Source of the DNA: Styela clava
Taxonomy: Eukaryota; Chordata; Ascidiacea; Stolidobranchia; Styelidae
Assembly (NCBI RefSeq): GCF_964204865.1
Contig: NC_135251.1
Location: forward strand, 13,020,001 to 13,084,000
Direction: 5' to 3'
DNA: 64,000 nucleotides
Shown here: positions 11,101 to 22,800 of the stretch, one piece after another
How the letters are laid out: the number at the start of each line of letters is the position of its first letter
How positions within the stretch are numbered: the first letter of the stretch is position 1
Position numbers and translations under genes: made by a program
Notes under the pieces: model-generated
The model's database searches: none
Seen by the model: only the letters and a program-made list of their open reading frames with translations
Told to the model about the DNA's origin: nothing

Positions 11101-13223
11101 TTTTATTATTTTATAGCTAAATGGCTTCACGTGTATAGGATACGTTCCTATTTTGTGATATATGTGCCGCGAAAATTTAAATAGCTCAATAGTGTGACGC
11201 GAAATAAAAAAAGTTGCGAACCGCTGATCTACAGAGTAGACTGACAAGAAGTTCCCATCTTTAGAAATTTGAATTCTCGCAACTGACAACTCTGGGTCGA
11301 CATTAAAACGTTTTTTTTTTTTTTGAATCGTTTATTAATTTATAATCTAATATTATGCATCCAAAATACCTGATTCTGAAAGTGATGATTTCTTGAAATA
11401 CTGTATCTTTGTGTAGAATTCATTCTGTCAGAAACATGAGATATTCGAATTTATTACTCTTGCTAATTTGAATATCGTCACATTTATAAATTGCCAATGT
11501 CACTTTTAGTCGATTTGGAAAATTTGGTATCGCTGGATTTGTTGTACAAGGACGTGAGATATTCGAATTTATTACTGTTATCTGTTTCAAATATTATTCA
11601 TCTAGGTGCATTACTAAACTCGGTTGATTGTTGGCGTATATATCATTTGTGTTGCTGTCCTATCTTTAATAATATGTCCGTTCGATAAAGATTATTGATG
11701 CGCATTGCGCTTGAAAGAAGCAAAATTTCGTTCAAAGTCAGTTTGCTTCTTTTCAAACGAACGAAGCATAAGCCACCGAATATAAGTGAATACATTGTAT
11801 CGAAATATACCTTCTGTGATAAGTCAACGAGGCGATAATGCGCCTTTCTATCTAAAAGTGGCACCGAGTAAAGTCACACACAACCATTTATGATGATCAC
11901 TTTTTATTCATACACTGAAATTCAAACGCCTTGAATCGTTATAATTATACATCATTATTTTGACATTCCCGCAGTGCTGGTGATTTTATTTTCCAACTCC
12001 ATCGAAACATAGTTATTTAAACATTTGTAATTTCATAAGTATACAGGGTGTCTCAAAAGAAATATATACACTTTTAAATTTGATTTCCTTTTTAGGTACT
12101 CATCATAGAGCTTTCATTCTTTCAGAAAACATATTATGAATAAGTAGTAAAATTTAGGTATTGTTTGCATTTTTCATCAATCCACAGAATGTAAAAGAGA
12201 TTAACTCAAGAAATGAGGTGCAAAATTGCTGTTTGACCTAAGCATATAAGCCAGTGCGGCAAACACAGCGTCTCTTACTCTCTTTAACAGAGAATTTGAA
12301 ATTAATTCGGCTCCTACACGACGAACAATTCATGGAAACTGGATCTGTAGTTGATATAAATATATCAGAAAGACCAAGGAGCGGACGCTCTGAGGAAAAC
12401 ATTTAGCACCGAATTAATTCCAAATTTTCTGTTAAAGAGGCGCTGAGTTTGTCATACTGATTTATACGCTTCTTGCCAAACAGCAAGTTTGCACCTCATT
12501 TCTTGGGTTAATCACCTGGCCATTCTGTGGTTTGTTGAAAAATGCAAACAATACCCAAATTTTACTACTTATAAGTTTTCTGAAGAAATGACCGCTCTAT
12601 GATTAGTAACTAAGAAAAAAATTAAAATTGAAAGTGTATACTTAGTACTTTATTTTGAGATACCCTGTATCAATGTAGGATCATTGGGATTGCCCATCCA
12701 CGTGGAAAACATTCTTAAGGTAAGACTGAAAGTAGGGAGGCGGGGCAATATTCAGAGTTCTATTTATTCTTATACATAATAACGTATTAAATCATACAGC
12801 GCACAAATAGTGGTTTCTAATATGTCAGCAAAAAATTTAGGGAAGCAAATTCAATTCGATGTCAAGAAAGCTTTTATCAAACTATATTACAGTAAATGAA
12901 GCATGATCGTAACATTTAAAACATATCACATATAGTTCGGAAGAATTCATAGTATCTCAGTATCTTGTTAACTTGCAGACACTCCTTCCTATACTTCATT
13001 ACATATTAGCACCAATTAAAAACTGTCAACTCCACATATATATATATATAAGAAAATCAGGGATACCAGATAATGATACTCAACGTTATTAAAAGAGCCA
13101 ATTTCTTTATAGCAATGACCTGATTATCTAGTTTACCTGTAATATATTCGAGCTTAGTAATCCATACAATAAGATGCAAATTGCTGATGTGGCAATTGTA
13201 ATAGCCAGATATATTCTTGCCAT
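8124..13223 (-). CDS. Carbohydrate sulfotransferase A, HNK-1ST family (one exon not found)
   Basis: Identified exons: signal-anchor exon 13137-13223 (29 aa, MARIYLAITIATSAICILL...), 9336-9496, and catalytic exon 8124-8795 ending in TGA. By analogy with genes B and C a small stem exon is missing between the first two: the first exon ends in phase 0 while 9336-9496 begins with two bases of a codon. The catalytic exon holds the PAPS 5'-phosphosulfate loop (IPKVGCTNFKK), the 3'-phosphate loop (MVREPLHRMLSAYRNKF), LCSPCAVKYDFIAKLET and the C-terminal YKYDSELFGY expected of CHST8-14-type Golgi enzymes, which transfer sulfate from PAPS to glycans. Predicted type II Golgi membrane protein; acceptor unknown. 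Introns hold hAT and mariner elements, so disruption is possible though the exons are intact. Confidence 0.75.
10014..11226. mobile_element. hAT element, non-autonomous, 1.2 kb
   Basis: Left end CAGTGGTTCCCAACC and right end GTTGCGAACCGCTG are inverted, and both sides carry the identical 8-mer ATCTACAG (10006-10013 and 11227-11234). The nnnTAnnn form fits Buster-type hAT target choice. Subterminal GTGCCGCG motifs occur near both ends. Internal frames do not resemble a hAT transposase, so it looks non-autonomous. It lies between known exons of sulfotransferase A. Confidence 0.85.
12044..12667 (+). mobile_element. Tc1/mariner element keeping part of the transposase N-terminus
   Basis: Ends CAGGGTGTCTCAAAA and its inverted partner TTTTGAGATACCCTG, flanked by TA on both sides. 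A plus-strand stretch at about 12328-12406 reads FMETGSVVDI then ERPRSGRSEENI, the linker after the mariner helix-turn-helix region. Most of the transposase is gone. An internal inverted repeat (TTAACAGA...TCTGTTAA region) suggests rearrangement. It lies in an intron of sulfotransferase A. Confidence 0.8.
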
Positions 13224-14355
13224 TCTTCATCAGTCGCACTTCAAAGCTGTTTGACATTATACAAGAACTGACGATTACGCCTCTCTTTTCTATTTTAATA
13301 CATTTTCATTGAAGCGTTATAATGATTGTATATAGATAATCCGGACACAATAAATAAATATAAAATAAATTTCTGTGAATAAGCTTTAAGTTTACCTTTT
13401 CTGCATTTCTAATTCTATTTTTTTTTTGCAAAATTATGACTCTAGTAAATAAGTAATTATTTGAATTTTGAAATGACGTCGATTTTCAACATAATATAGA
13501 GAAGACGCATGTATGTTATTTCTCCTTAAAATATAACAACATCTGCCTAATAAATAATTATTATAGAGAAAGGATACGTGTACAAAACCTTACTGGCCTA
13601 AGATACAGTTGGGCAACATGTGCCATTCATAAATTTAATAACAACAGTTTGAGACTGTTACGTTATAATAGGACAATATGAACGAAATGCCGAATACATT
13701 CTGGTAAAACTCTAGCACGATATATACTCTCTTGAAATCTCTTTTTGCTGGCTAATGTCCGAATGAGCCTCGTTCATTAGGTCAAATGCAACTTGCTTCT
13801 TCGATGCCGTTGAACTGAGCTTCAAATAACGCTAATATAACATTAATCTCTGAGCCAGATGCGTTTTTAGGATTCTAAACTAAATGAATGAGACATCTCT
13901 TGACATAATTGACCAAGTTCATGTTATTTCGAAGAAAACCCCACGAATAAACTGACTTTATGTAACAACAGTGCAAAAATCACAGTATGTGGTTTATACA
14001 TTAGAAAATATTGGAAAATCAATAAAAGTTTGAACACTCGAGTATATGATTGAAAAAAGACTGTTTATTCAACAACGAAAATGCACGATGTCATGGCTTA
14101 CTTTTACGGACAAGTGCAGGCGTTCTTTGTATTTTTTTAGTCCGAGTCGGGTAAAGTGAAGGCTATAACCATATGATTCCAGACTTTTATACTTCCAAAT
14201 GTGACTAGCGATAATGTGAATCTCTCTCTGCGATGACACGAAGACAAATAAATATCTTGAAATTTTGCATTCATCGATCAGCTTTGGGAAAGATGGAGAC
14301 AATCCGATACTGACGCTTATTACGACGACCCTAGTATTAAGCAATTGCCATACAG

Positions 14356-14810
14356 CAGGGGTCGGCAACCTTTTATCGCTCGCGGGCCAAAGTTAAGGTT
14401 GCAAGTCATTGGCGCGCCGCACATATTTTTAGAAAGTTGAAAAACCGAACGGATGGTACTTTTTATAATAAAAATCAAGCAATGATACATCTCTCGAATA
14501 GAATATAGATTTATTTTCTCATTGCATCTCATAAAATTCCTTTGAATATTTTCAGCGCCATTGAACCCTTTGCACTTAGCATCAACTTTTTTGCGTTTTG
14601 TTGCCATTTGTCTGATTATAATTAAATTATATGCTCATTAAACGAGTAATTGTGAATTATATAATTGTTAAGTTATAATATAATTTAGTCTAAAGAATAT
14701 ATTCGTCAAAACGGATGTTTTGTTACTATAATTTAGTGAAGCGTCGCGGGCCGGATTATAGTGCTCCGCGGGCCGGATCCGGCCCGCGGGCCGTAGGTTG
14801 CCGACCCCTG
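14356..14810. mobile_element. hAT element with perfect 8-bp duplication
   Basis: 455 bases with 15-bp perfect ends CAGGGGTCGGCAACC and GGTTGCCGACCCCTG, flanked by CCATACAG on both sides (14348-14355 and 14811-14818). Subterminal GGCCCGCGGGCC-type palindromes are typical of such MITEs. It sits inside the remnant of another hAT element whose right end is at 14872. Confidence 0.9.
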
Positions 14811-14818
14811 CCATACAG

Positions 14819-14872
14819 TGTCCACTATTAAAGAAATCTTGGGGTTTCGCTTTACCAAAAAGGTTGAAAACC
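14819..14872. mobile_element. Right end of an older hAT element
   Basis: The sequence ends GGTTGAAAACCACTG and is followed by ATCTACAG (14873-14880). It belongs to the family starting CAGTGGTTTTCAACC, of which a left end lies at 17604. Its own left end was not found in the 11.2-14.3 kb interval; the element at 14356 has inserted into what remains. Confidence 0.6.
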
Positions 14873-14961
14873 ACTGATCTACAGTAACATCTATGTTTAC
14901 ATTTGAATATATGTAACAATTCTGTGAAATCATCCAATGAATTGAAAATATTTGAAAACTG

Positions 14962-17900
14962 TTATTTCAATTTCGGCGAATACCCAAATAATTCAAAATC
15001 GTATTTGTATTTTCGAATTAAAGATTTTTTCAGTTCTGGTAAATTTTTAAAATATTCAGCAACTTTTTTGTCGTTTGTTCGTTTTTGAGGGGGATAATTT
15101 TGTGGGAAACTTTTATTTGTCATTCCAACTTTGTCCATAATATAATCCATGTCTTCATCTACTGTTTCTAACTTAGCAATATAGTCGTATTTTATTATAC
15201 ACGGGGAACATAGCCTGTAGTAAAACTCCCAATGTCTATTATTAATCTTTGTTGAACTCATTTGCGAAACAAAATTTGCGAATTCTTCGAAGCTAATTGA
15301 TTGAGATGAATTATCTATTTGCTCATGTGAATTTGTAAACTTGGAATGAATTTTATTTGCCATTTTCTGAAAAATAGGGTCCATATTACCCAGAAATTTG
15401 TCTCGGTAAGCTGAAAGTACACGATGCAAAGGCTCTCGAACCATCATCACTTTATAGTATGTCAATAACCGATGTTTGATTTCTGTGATATCTCCGAGAT
15501 TCGATAAAAGTAGAAGCCTATTTGCTGTATCGTGAACGCCTTTTATTTTCTTCGGGTTTGTTTCATTTGTCAAACTCTCCGACATGAGTAAAACCTTCTT
15601 GAAGCTTGTACATCCAACTTTAGGGATGAGACATGCGAGAAGCTGAAAAAAAAATTCAATCATAACTTTATGCAGTGGAAAGTGGCAATTACCTTGAAGA
15701 ATAGGATGCAATGACGATACGTTAGACGTAAGGATGGATATACTGTACCAATCGCCATCAAGGATAGGAGAGGAGGGGGGGAGGAATATCAATGAGAATA
15801 ATCATATGACGAGCCACGGCCTCTCGTCCGGTTACCAGTCCATGCCGAGTAAGGTATTAGGTTTATCAGTTATATGTTTCGGACGCAGGAACTTTAAATG
15901 GCCCTTCTTTTCTGTAGATTGCTTATTGGGCTGCCATATAGACATGGGGTTTCATGTTCAGAGCTGCACAACACAAGACGGATAACAAGAGCAAAAGACT
16001 TGTTTTTTAAAGTGTTCCCAATTATCTAGCACTGCTTCGAAAAAAAAAATTTGTACAGTAACAGTGTCTCTGTCGCCAAGTGAATACACCCCCTGCCCAT
16101 AGGCTTCAGTCCAGAGTAGGCGAACAAGATTAAATACATCATATTGGTACACACACTTCTGGAGCGCCCTTCAGACAATGTAATCCACCTATTTTCGATA
16201 CAGCGATAGGAGTTCGTCAAGTAGAATTCAGTCCAAATCGGAGACACTAATTAGGCCAAAAATAAAAGGATCTAGTCTATTCTAGTTTATAAATCAAGCT
16301 TTCTAATTTCAAATCGAATCTTGAACTCAGCGGAAATTCAGATTTACCTTATATCGATCAGAGAAATACAATCTAGTTCTTCGAATGAGTTTCATAAATT
16401 CCTTGTTCTTCAGTGGTTTCTTCTTGTTTAATTTCAGATTCCTGCATGCACGTTCAAGTGTACTTTGCCTGAGCTGTTGTTCGATAGTTTTTTTTTCTAG
16501 ATATAAAATCATTTTGTTCCTTGTAAGAAAACGCGAGTATGAAAATATCAGAAACAAATAAATAACATGACCTCCGCACTACAGGGCTTTACGTTGGGTT
16601 GCGAATTACATCTCCGAAATTACAAACAATCTCGTCCGGATATAAATGTTTCAAAACTGATTTCAGTTGTAAAAATCTTTTACACATCTATTACGCCGTT
16701 TCATCATTAATAAATTCAATTTCAGAAACAAATTGATTTTGTTATAACTGAAGCCTATAGCCTTATGCCTATCCAATAAATATGTTTTTAAAACACAAAT
16801 GGCATTACAAGCATCGAAAATTTGATATGTTCGACTCGCTGAAACTTTTCGAGCACTACAGGTCATTTCTTTGGAAGTGCGGCTTGCAAATACATGATGT
16901 CGTAGACCGTTGGGCAGGTGTTTACCACCAATTTTAGCGTTAAGCCTTTGCTCCCAATTTTAATGTACAAGTTTAGACACGATCCTTAGAAGTAGTGCAC
17001 ACAAGTCAACTTAAAAATCTAATATCACCTGGAACTTTCGACGAATATTCGAAGTATCTTGTTTTTGTCGGGATGTTTTCCTAGCAAAACAAATAATCGG
17101 TATTAAGTTTGGTCAGAATCATTTTCCTGAGCATGGACATGTTCAACATAAAACAAAGCTAGATTAATGTCTACATCAAATCAGAAAATGGAGTTTCATG
17201 GTATATTCCTATCCATGATTCAACAATAGGCTCGACCCGAAACAACGGAATAATAATATGAATTATAAAGCAATTACTGGATCTTTTATACAAATACCCC
17301 GCCAAAAAATCCCGACAACTCTCAAAATAAAAAAAATTAGTAGTTATCTAGTTAAAGTTAGGAATACAAATTGCGCTGGAAATTCAAATTTCCGGATCAT
17401 TCTGAACCCTAACCCCAATTGGATAATTACTAATTTGTTATTTTAAAACATGGCGGAAGTGTTTTTCTCAAATCTCACATTTTTGCATTATGGACAGTGG
17501 CTTTGTACAAAAGGTCCCAATTACTTTATCACGCAAAGTATCGTTAAACATTGTGATAACTGATAACTTGAAGTCAAATGTACTGAATACTATCTAGTTA
17601 GGCCAGTGGTTTTCAACCTTCTTGGTGGGGCGGAACCACAATGAAGATTAAAAATAGTTGCAAACCTGATATATCTGATCATAATTAAACAACATACATA
17701 TCTCAGATTTAAATGGAAACATGTGGAATATGTGGACTGTAGCGGCGGAACCCCAGGTTGCCGCGGAACCCAGATTCGGGCGCAATGAGTTAGGCTGATA
17801 GTATCTAATCGAGTCACATGCCACTCATTGATTGCACCGTCATTATTTTCATTGAAATCCACATATCTGCACGAGTATATGTTAAACAGGATATTTTTCT

Positions 17901-18256
17901 GAATCATATTTCTATTATTAAACCTTGATCTAACTAAATGGAATCGACAATCGATCGATTACGATATTTCGTTTGTTTCGAATCTACTCAGGAAACGTGT
18001 TGTTTCGTATTCGAGTGAGACTGAATGAAGATCACAGAATGCAAGCTTGCGCAATTCTGCTTGGGAACGAAAGTAATAAGGTTATCAAAAGGAACCAATT
18101 CCATGTTCCAATAATAAGTAGTACGTTTCTTGCGGTCTGCTGCATGTAATTAGGCCTGATGATTACCTGATTTAGTGACAGTTTCTTGAACGATCCATAT
18201 ATTAGTATACTTGACGCTGCACAAAACATCAATAGAACAATCGAACGTTTGACCAT
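14962..18256 (-). CDS. Carbohydrate sulfotransferase B, HNK-1ST family
   Basis: Complete four-exon gene: 18167-18256 (signal anchor, MVKRSIVLLMFCAASSILIYG), 17029-17080 (52-base stem exon), 16348-16496 and 14962-15642. Phases (0, 1, 0) join to 324 codons, so 323 aa. Conserved parts are RLYFSDRYK before the catalytic exon, the PAPS loops IPKVGCTSFKK and MVREPLHRVLSAYRDKF, LCSPCIIKYDYIAKLETVDE, and the tail YKYDFELFGY. It should be a Golgi type II enzyme adding sulfate from PAPS to a glycan. Protein order and exon structure are the same as in genes A and C, showing tandem duplication. Its stem is much shorter than that of gene C. The ortholog and acceptor are not determined. Confidence 0.88.
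15800..15890. repeat. Dispersed repeat fragment
   Basis: Contains GAGCCACGGCCTCTCGTCCG and TTACCAGTCCATG, which recur in part, in either orientation, near 23645-23770, 44800-44880 and 54985-55010. Probably pieces of one old SINE-like family. The borders are not defined. Confidence 0.4.
16040..16170 (-). mobile_element. Truncated copy of the long GG-ended MITE
   Basis: On the minus strand it begins GGGCGCTCCAGAAGTGTGTG, then TACCAATATG and a diverged body matching the copies at 19859, 22433 and 50161 (for example CCTATGGGC and GTATTCACTTGG). The other terminus is missing. It lies between exons of sulfotransferase B and the gene's 3' part. Confidence 0.6.
17604..17785 (+). mobile_element. hAT element fragment (CAGTGGTTTTCAACC family)
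   Basis: A good left end, CAGTGGTTTTCAACC, is followed by the subterminal GGGGCGGAACC. A weak right-side echo (CGGAACCCCAGGTTG) lies near 17745, but no clean right terminus or duplication was found. It lies in intron 1 of sulfotransferase B. Confidence 0.5.
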
Positions 18257-20379
18257 TTTCTCATCATATTATCACGCACATAAGCTTTCCAAGGTAGATT
18301 GGTACTAAAATACTATACCTTGAAATTTGATATCACACAAATAGTGTACTTTTTAGTTTATAACTTTTATCTAAGTATTGTTTCGGTATAACTTTTTACG
18401 TGAATAAACTATATAATTCCAATGTTATCAAAAAAAAGAACTCACAAGCCCATGAGTATCATTTTTTGATGTTTATCTCTTAAAAAAAAACTGGAACATT
18501 TCATTTTACCGTACAAATGAATAAAAAAAAAACATCTAAGTTAAAGCAGTCTTTTCCTATTAAACATATCGGTGGGCCAATCTGCTTTCTTACCTTGGTA
18601 ACTAAAATGATATGTAAAATTGAATGCAAACATCGAACATGAACCGTGCCTATACGCCAGCTTCTGTATAATGCCTCCCGATAGATATGATATAAAACTT
18701 AACAAACATATTAGCAAGGGAATCTAAGCTTTCGCCAAAACTTGTCTTTTTCCTACAATGCTAAAGTATTCTCCATCACATACCTACTTGTTCGATAACT
18801 TTTATATAGTCTAACTCCAACAACATTTCCTTGTTTAGCAACGCCAGCACGAAAATACCATCTTACAATCATTTCCGAAACATGTGAAAATTGAACTGTC
18901 ATATTGCATTCAGCAATTGTTTGTATCAAGTTTCGCTTTACGCATGTGCTGACATGTTAAAATCATGTCACGATTTATGTCAAACGTATGTTGATGTCGT
19001 CAAATGAATCAGAAATATGTGATGGCCTTTTCACAATTAATATAATCATTTTTCTTCGCCTGTGCCAACTGAAAAAACTGCAGTTCAATAATAAATCTAA
19101 GTTGTGACGTGATTGTTGTACAGGTCGCTCACATACTAACAAGCGTAGCTAGGAAAAAACAACAGGATCAATATGCAACAAATACCATTGCATAACAAAT
19201 CCGTTTCAGATATTTTTTACTTCACAGTACTAAGCTATTGACTCTACCTAAACATAATTCTTGCTTGTTAGGAAAAAAAACATAAAGCTTCTCAATCTTC
19301 GAATGGTAAAACCTGAAAAGCAACTAATTTAATACTAATAACACATATAGTGGCATTTTCTGTCAGCTATTGATCAATAATACTAGAAATTGAATATACG
19401 CGATGAACTTTAAACACAGTTTCATTTGTATCATTACATTAATATTGTCGTTATATCGACATGACATTTCAAACTGTAGTGTTTAATATTTGAATAAACA
19501 TTTTTTGCCTTAATCAATTTTTTTTTCCGAATTACATTATTTTGGTCGAAAATAACAAATGAGATTTTTATGTCGATTTTGTAAAAATTAACTTATATTT
19601 GTATTTTCGTAATTTGAAGTTTTTTTTATATTTATGTATAATAAAAAAACGAGAAAATAGTCAAGCAATATAATAATACAGTCATACAACTTCTACCATC
19701 AAGATATTTTAACGGCCTAAATAGGTAAATAGGGCGGGTAAATAGTATTTTCCCCAAATAAAACAATAAGTATGATTTCATAGCAACATAAATACATCAG
19801 CGGCGATTGGACTCAATGTACTGGCACTTCACAGAAGCACTTAAGTATTTCACTTTTGGGCGCTCCAGAATTGTGTGTACCAATATGGAGGTAACTAATT
19901 TTGTTTGCCTATTTTACATCAGGTCGTGTAAAGGGACTGAAACCTATGGGCTATATATTCACTTGGTTAACACACTCAGTCTCCGAACTCGTTGTAGATC
20001 TAAAAAAAGGAAAATCGAAATAAAATTTCGGCGAAACCCTGACCTGGTACACACACTACGGGAGTACCCACTTTTGTGTAAGAAAATAAGTAAGTATTGA
20101 ACAATTAAAAATATCATTTCATTAAATATATCATTGATTTTTGTTTTATTCGGTTTCATTCTTGATACCAGTTATTTTTCGTAGCATTGGCTCTTAAATT
20201 GATGGTTCTCCGTGGCTCTGAGCAAGAAATCATAAAATATTCAAATTATCTGATTTACTTTAAAAATATACTCTACCATGAGTCAGATGAATCAGATAGA
20301 ATAAGATCAAATAGAGATACGTGCTATTAAAAAGTTCTATGAACAATTTAGTATATTTAAAATTTTAACGGTAATAAAT
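18257..20379. other. Intergenic, no gene seen
   Basis: Strongly AT-rich gap between sulfotransferase genes B and C. Apart from the MITE at 19859-20068 I see no exon. An AATAAA on the minus strand at 20145-20150 may end gene C transcripts. Confidence 0.5.
19859..20068. mobile_element. Long GG-ended MITE with perfect 8-bp duplication
   Basis: 210 bases from GGCGCTCCAG to GGGAGTACC, flanked exactly by CACTTTTG on both sides (19851-19858 and 20069-20076). The body shares TACCAATATGGAGGTAACTA and CTGGTACACACACTAC with the copies at 22433 and 50161. The exact duplication sets the family's ends. Confidence 0.85.
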
Positions 20380-22800
20380 TTAGGATTTTCCGTTATTTAG
20401 TGAATATCCAAATAACTCATAATCATTTTTATATCTTGAAATCAAATTTTTAGTTATATTTGATAATCCCTTAAAATATTTCGACACTTTTTCATCTGTA
20501 GTCCTCTGTGACACCGGATAATTTTGCGGGTATGTAATATTTTGTATTCCGACTGTTTGCATGACGTAATTCATGTCATCATCAACGGTCTCTAACTTGG
20601 CAATAAAATTGTATTTGATGGCACAAGGTGAACAAAGTTTATAATAATGATCCCAGTGCGGGTCATCAATATAAGTATCATCGCCCGAGTTCAAATATTT
20701 CACAAATTCCACGAAACTTAATTTATAAGAAGATTTTTCTTTCAAAAAGTTAGATTTGGATAAAAATAAATGTATTTCTCTTGCAATTTTAGAGTAATAT
20801 TTATTGTCTGGAGCTTCAAACTTGTTTCTATATGCTGAAAGCACTCGATGCAATGGATCCCGAACCATCACGACTTTATAATAATTATTTAATCGACGTT
20901 TGATTTCTGTGACGTCACCAAGATTCTTCAGCTGCAGGACACGGTTTGCAATATCATGCGTGACGTGCCCAGATAACTCCTTCGGATTTGTATTGTTGAC
21001 TAAACCTTCAGCTACTAATAGTACTTTCTTGAAATTAGTGCAACCGACTTTGGGTATTTGGCATGCAATCAGCTGTGGTAAAGAATAATATTGATGAATA
21101 GACATTCATAGTTTTAAAGTTTCCGTTCTTTGCAATTTGGGTGAATCTTTGGGGACTTTTCGCTGGGTAATCACAATATAATACAGAAGTATAGTTTAAT
21201 TAAAAATGGTCTCCGTACATAAAATGGCACAATCAATGCTTTAATATATACTCTGTAAATAATATTGACTCTAAAATTACCAAATGTAGCCTATTACAGT
21301 ATACTGATCGTATGGATAATAGTAATACTATCGACGGCGATAAACACTGATATCTACTGTCTATACTAAGTCGATGCTTGCTACTTTTAAATTAAATCAT
21401 TATGATAATCACCTTGTATTTGTCAGAGAAGAATAACTTTGTTCTGTTTATGAATTCTAAAAATTCTTCGTCATTTTGTGGAATACTTCTAGTTAGATGC
21501 AACCTGGAACAGGATCGTTGAAGTGTTTCTTGTCTCGTTTTTTGCTCGTCAACCACCGAGTATTTCATAGTTGTTTCTGAAATAATAAAATGTTGCACGT
21601 TACACTACAAGCAATGGAGCTTAGATAGAAATATAGTGTTTTCGAACTAATTACTTCGTTGTGTTTGATCGCGTTGGTTTTTTCAAATGATATCGTATAA
21701 GTCTAAAATTCTCTAAAGTTTAAAAAAAATAATGCACTTGTAAAAATTATCTTATAATGAATTTGGTTTCTAGACACATTGTGTACAAGCTATTTAACAC
21801 TTGGCCTATTTATCAAAACGCTTCACAAAAGACTACGTCACACAGATCCGGATACATGAGCTTAATGATTTGCGGTTTAAAGGCAAATATCCATCTCACT
21901 TTTTCAGACAGTCTAGCTAGACTAAGATAGTGCTTTCTTGCGCTGTGAATTTCATAACTTGGCCTTGGTAAATTTATGCTATATTTGTATATTTGTTCGT
22001 ATCATATGCCAAGCCACATTCCCTCTCTTCCGAGGCGGCCCAAATGAAATATTCTATCCAGTTTTATTTACCGAAACATTAACTAAGACGATAATATTAC
22101 CTTGCGTTGTTGGTATGGACGTTAGCGCAAGTGTTGGACTCGTTCGTTCCTTGTGTTCGTTTGTCGTATTCGCAATAGGTTTTACTGTTGGTAATGGCAT
22201 TGACAAACTCATAAACTCGTGGGAGGTTTGCGAATATCTGTAACCTTTCTGAAAATATATGCATAATGGAAGAGTGCAATTTCGAAATATATCGTCTGCA
22301 AAGGATCAACTTCAAATTTGGATTGCAATCTCAGTATCACTAAACGATCGATCCCGAAATGAAGATCATTTTCATAATACTTATCCCTTATTGTCATCGT
22401 GATACTGATATATATGAACAGTTAGTGAGAACGGCGCTCCAGAAGTGTGTGTACCAATATGGAGGTAACTAATTTTATTTGCCTACTTTACATCAAGTTG
22501 TGTAAAGGGACTGAAACATATATATATATTCACTTGGATAACACAGACAGTCCCTGAACTCGTAATAGAACTAAAATGAGGAAAATCGAAAAAAATTATG
22601 GCCTAACCCTAACCTGGTACACACACTACCGGAGTACCTAAATAACACTGGCTTCCAATGCAAAAAACACGTCGTTTATAAAATCTAGTATGAAATAGTA
22701 AAATCGTCACCTGAATAACAAGATGCGAAGACGATGAATAGAACATCAGTGTGAATATTGCTATCAGAATGACTGCAAACATAACTGATTTCTTTTCCAT
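20380..22800 (-). CDS. Carbohydrate sulfotransferase C, HNK-1ST family
   Basis: Complete four-exon gene: 22711-22800 (MEKKSVMFAVILIAIFTLMF signal anchor), 22101-22248 (Ser/Thr/Pro-rich stem), 21413-21576 and 20380-21072. Phases join to 365 codons, 364 aa. An upstream in-frame ATG at 22834-22836 could add 12 residues. The catalytic exon carries IPKVGCTNFKKVLLVAEG, MVRDPLHRVLSAYRNKF, LCSPCAIKYNFIAKLETVDD and YKNDYELFGYS, i.e. the 5'- and 3'-PAPS-binding motifs and C-terminal block of the HNK-1ST/CHST8-14 family. Predicted Golgi type II enzyme. The long stem exon (49 aa, many Thr) is a likely O-glycosylated spacer. Intron 1 contains a MITE. Acceptor specificity is unknown. Confidence 0.88.
22433..22638. 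mobile_element. Long GG-ended MITE
   Basis: 206 bases from GGCGCTCCAG to CCGGAGTACC, closely matching 19859-20068 in body sequence. The flanks match only partly, so the target duplication is worn. It lies in intron 1 of sulfotransferase C. Confidence 0.75.

Noticed and set aside
11815-11880. Candidate stem exon of sulfotransferase A with good splice sites
   Set aside because: Its length leaves phase 2, but the next exon needs phase 1; joining it would put stops in the frame.
21938-22243. 101-aa plus-strand open frame
   Set aside because: It is the antisense of the sulfotransferase C stem exon and its neighbours.
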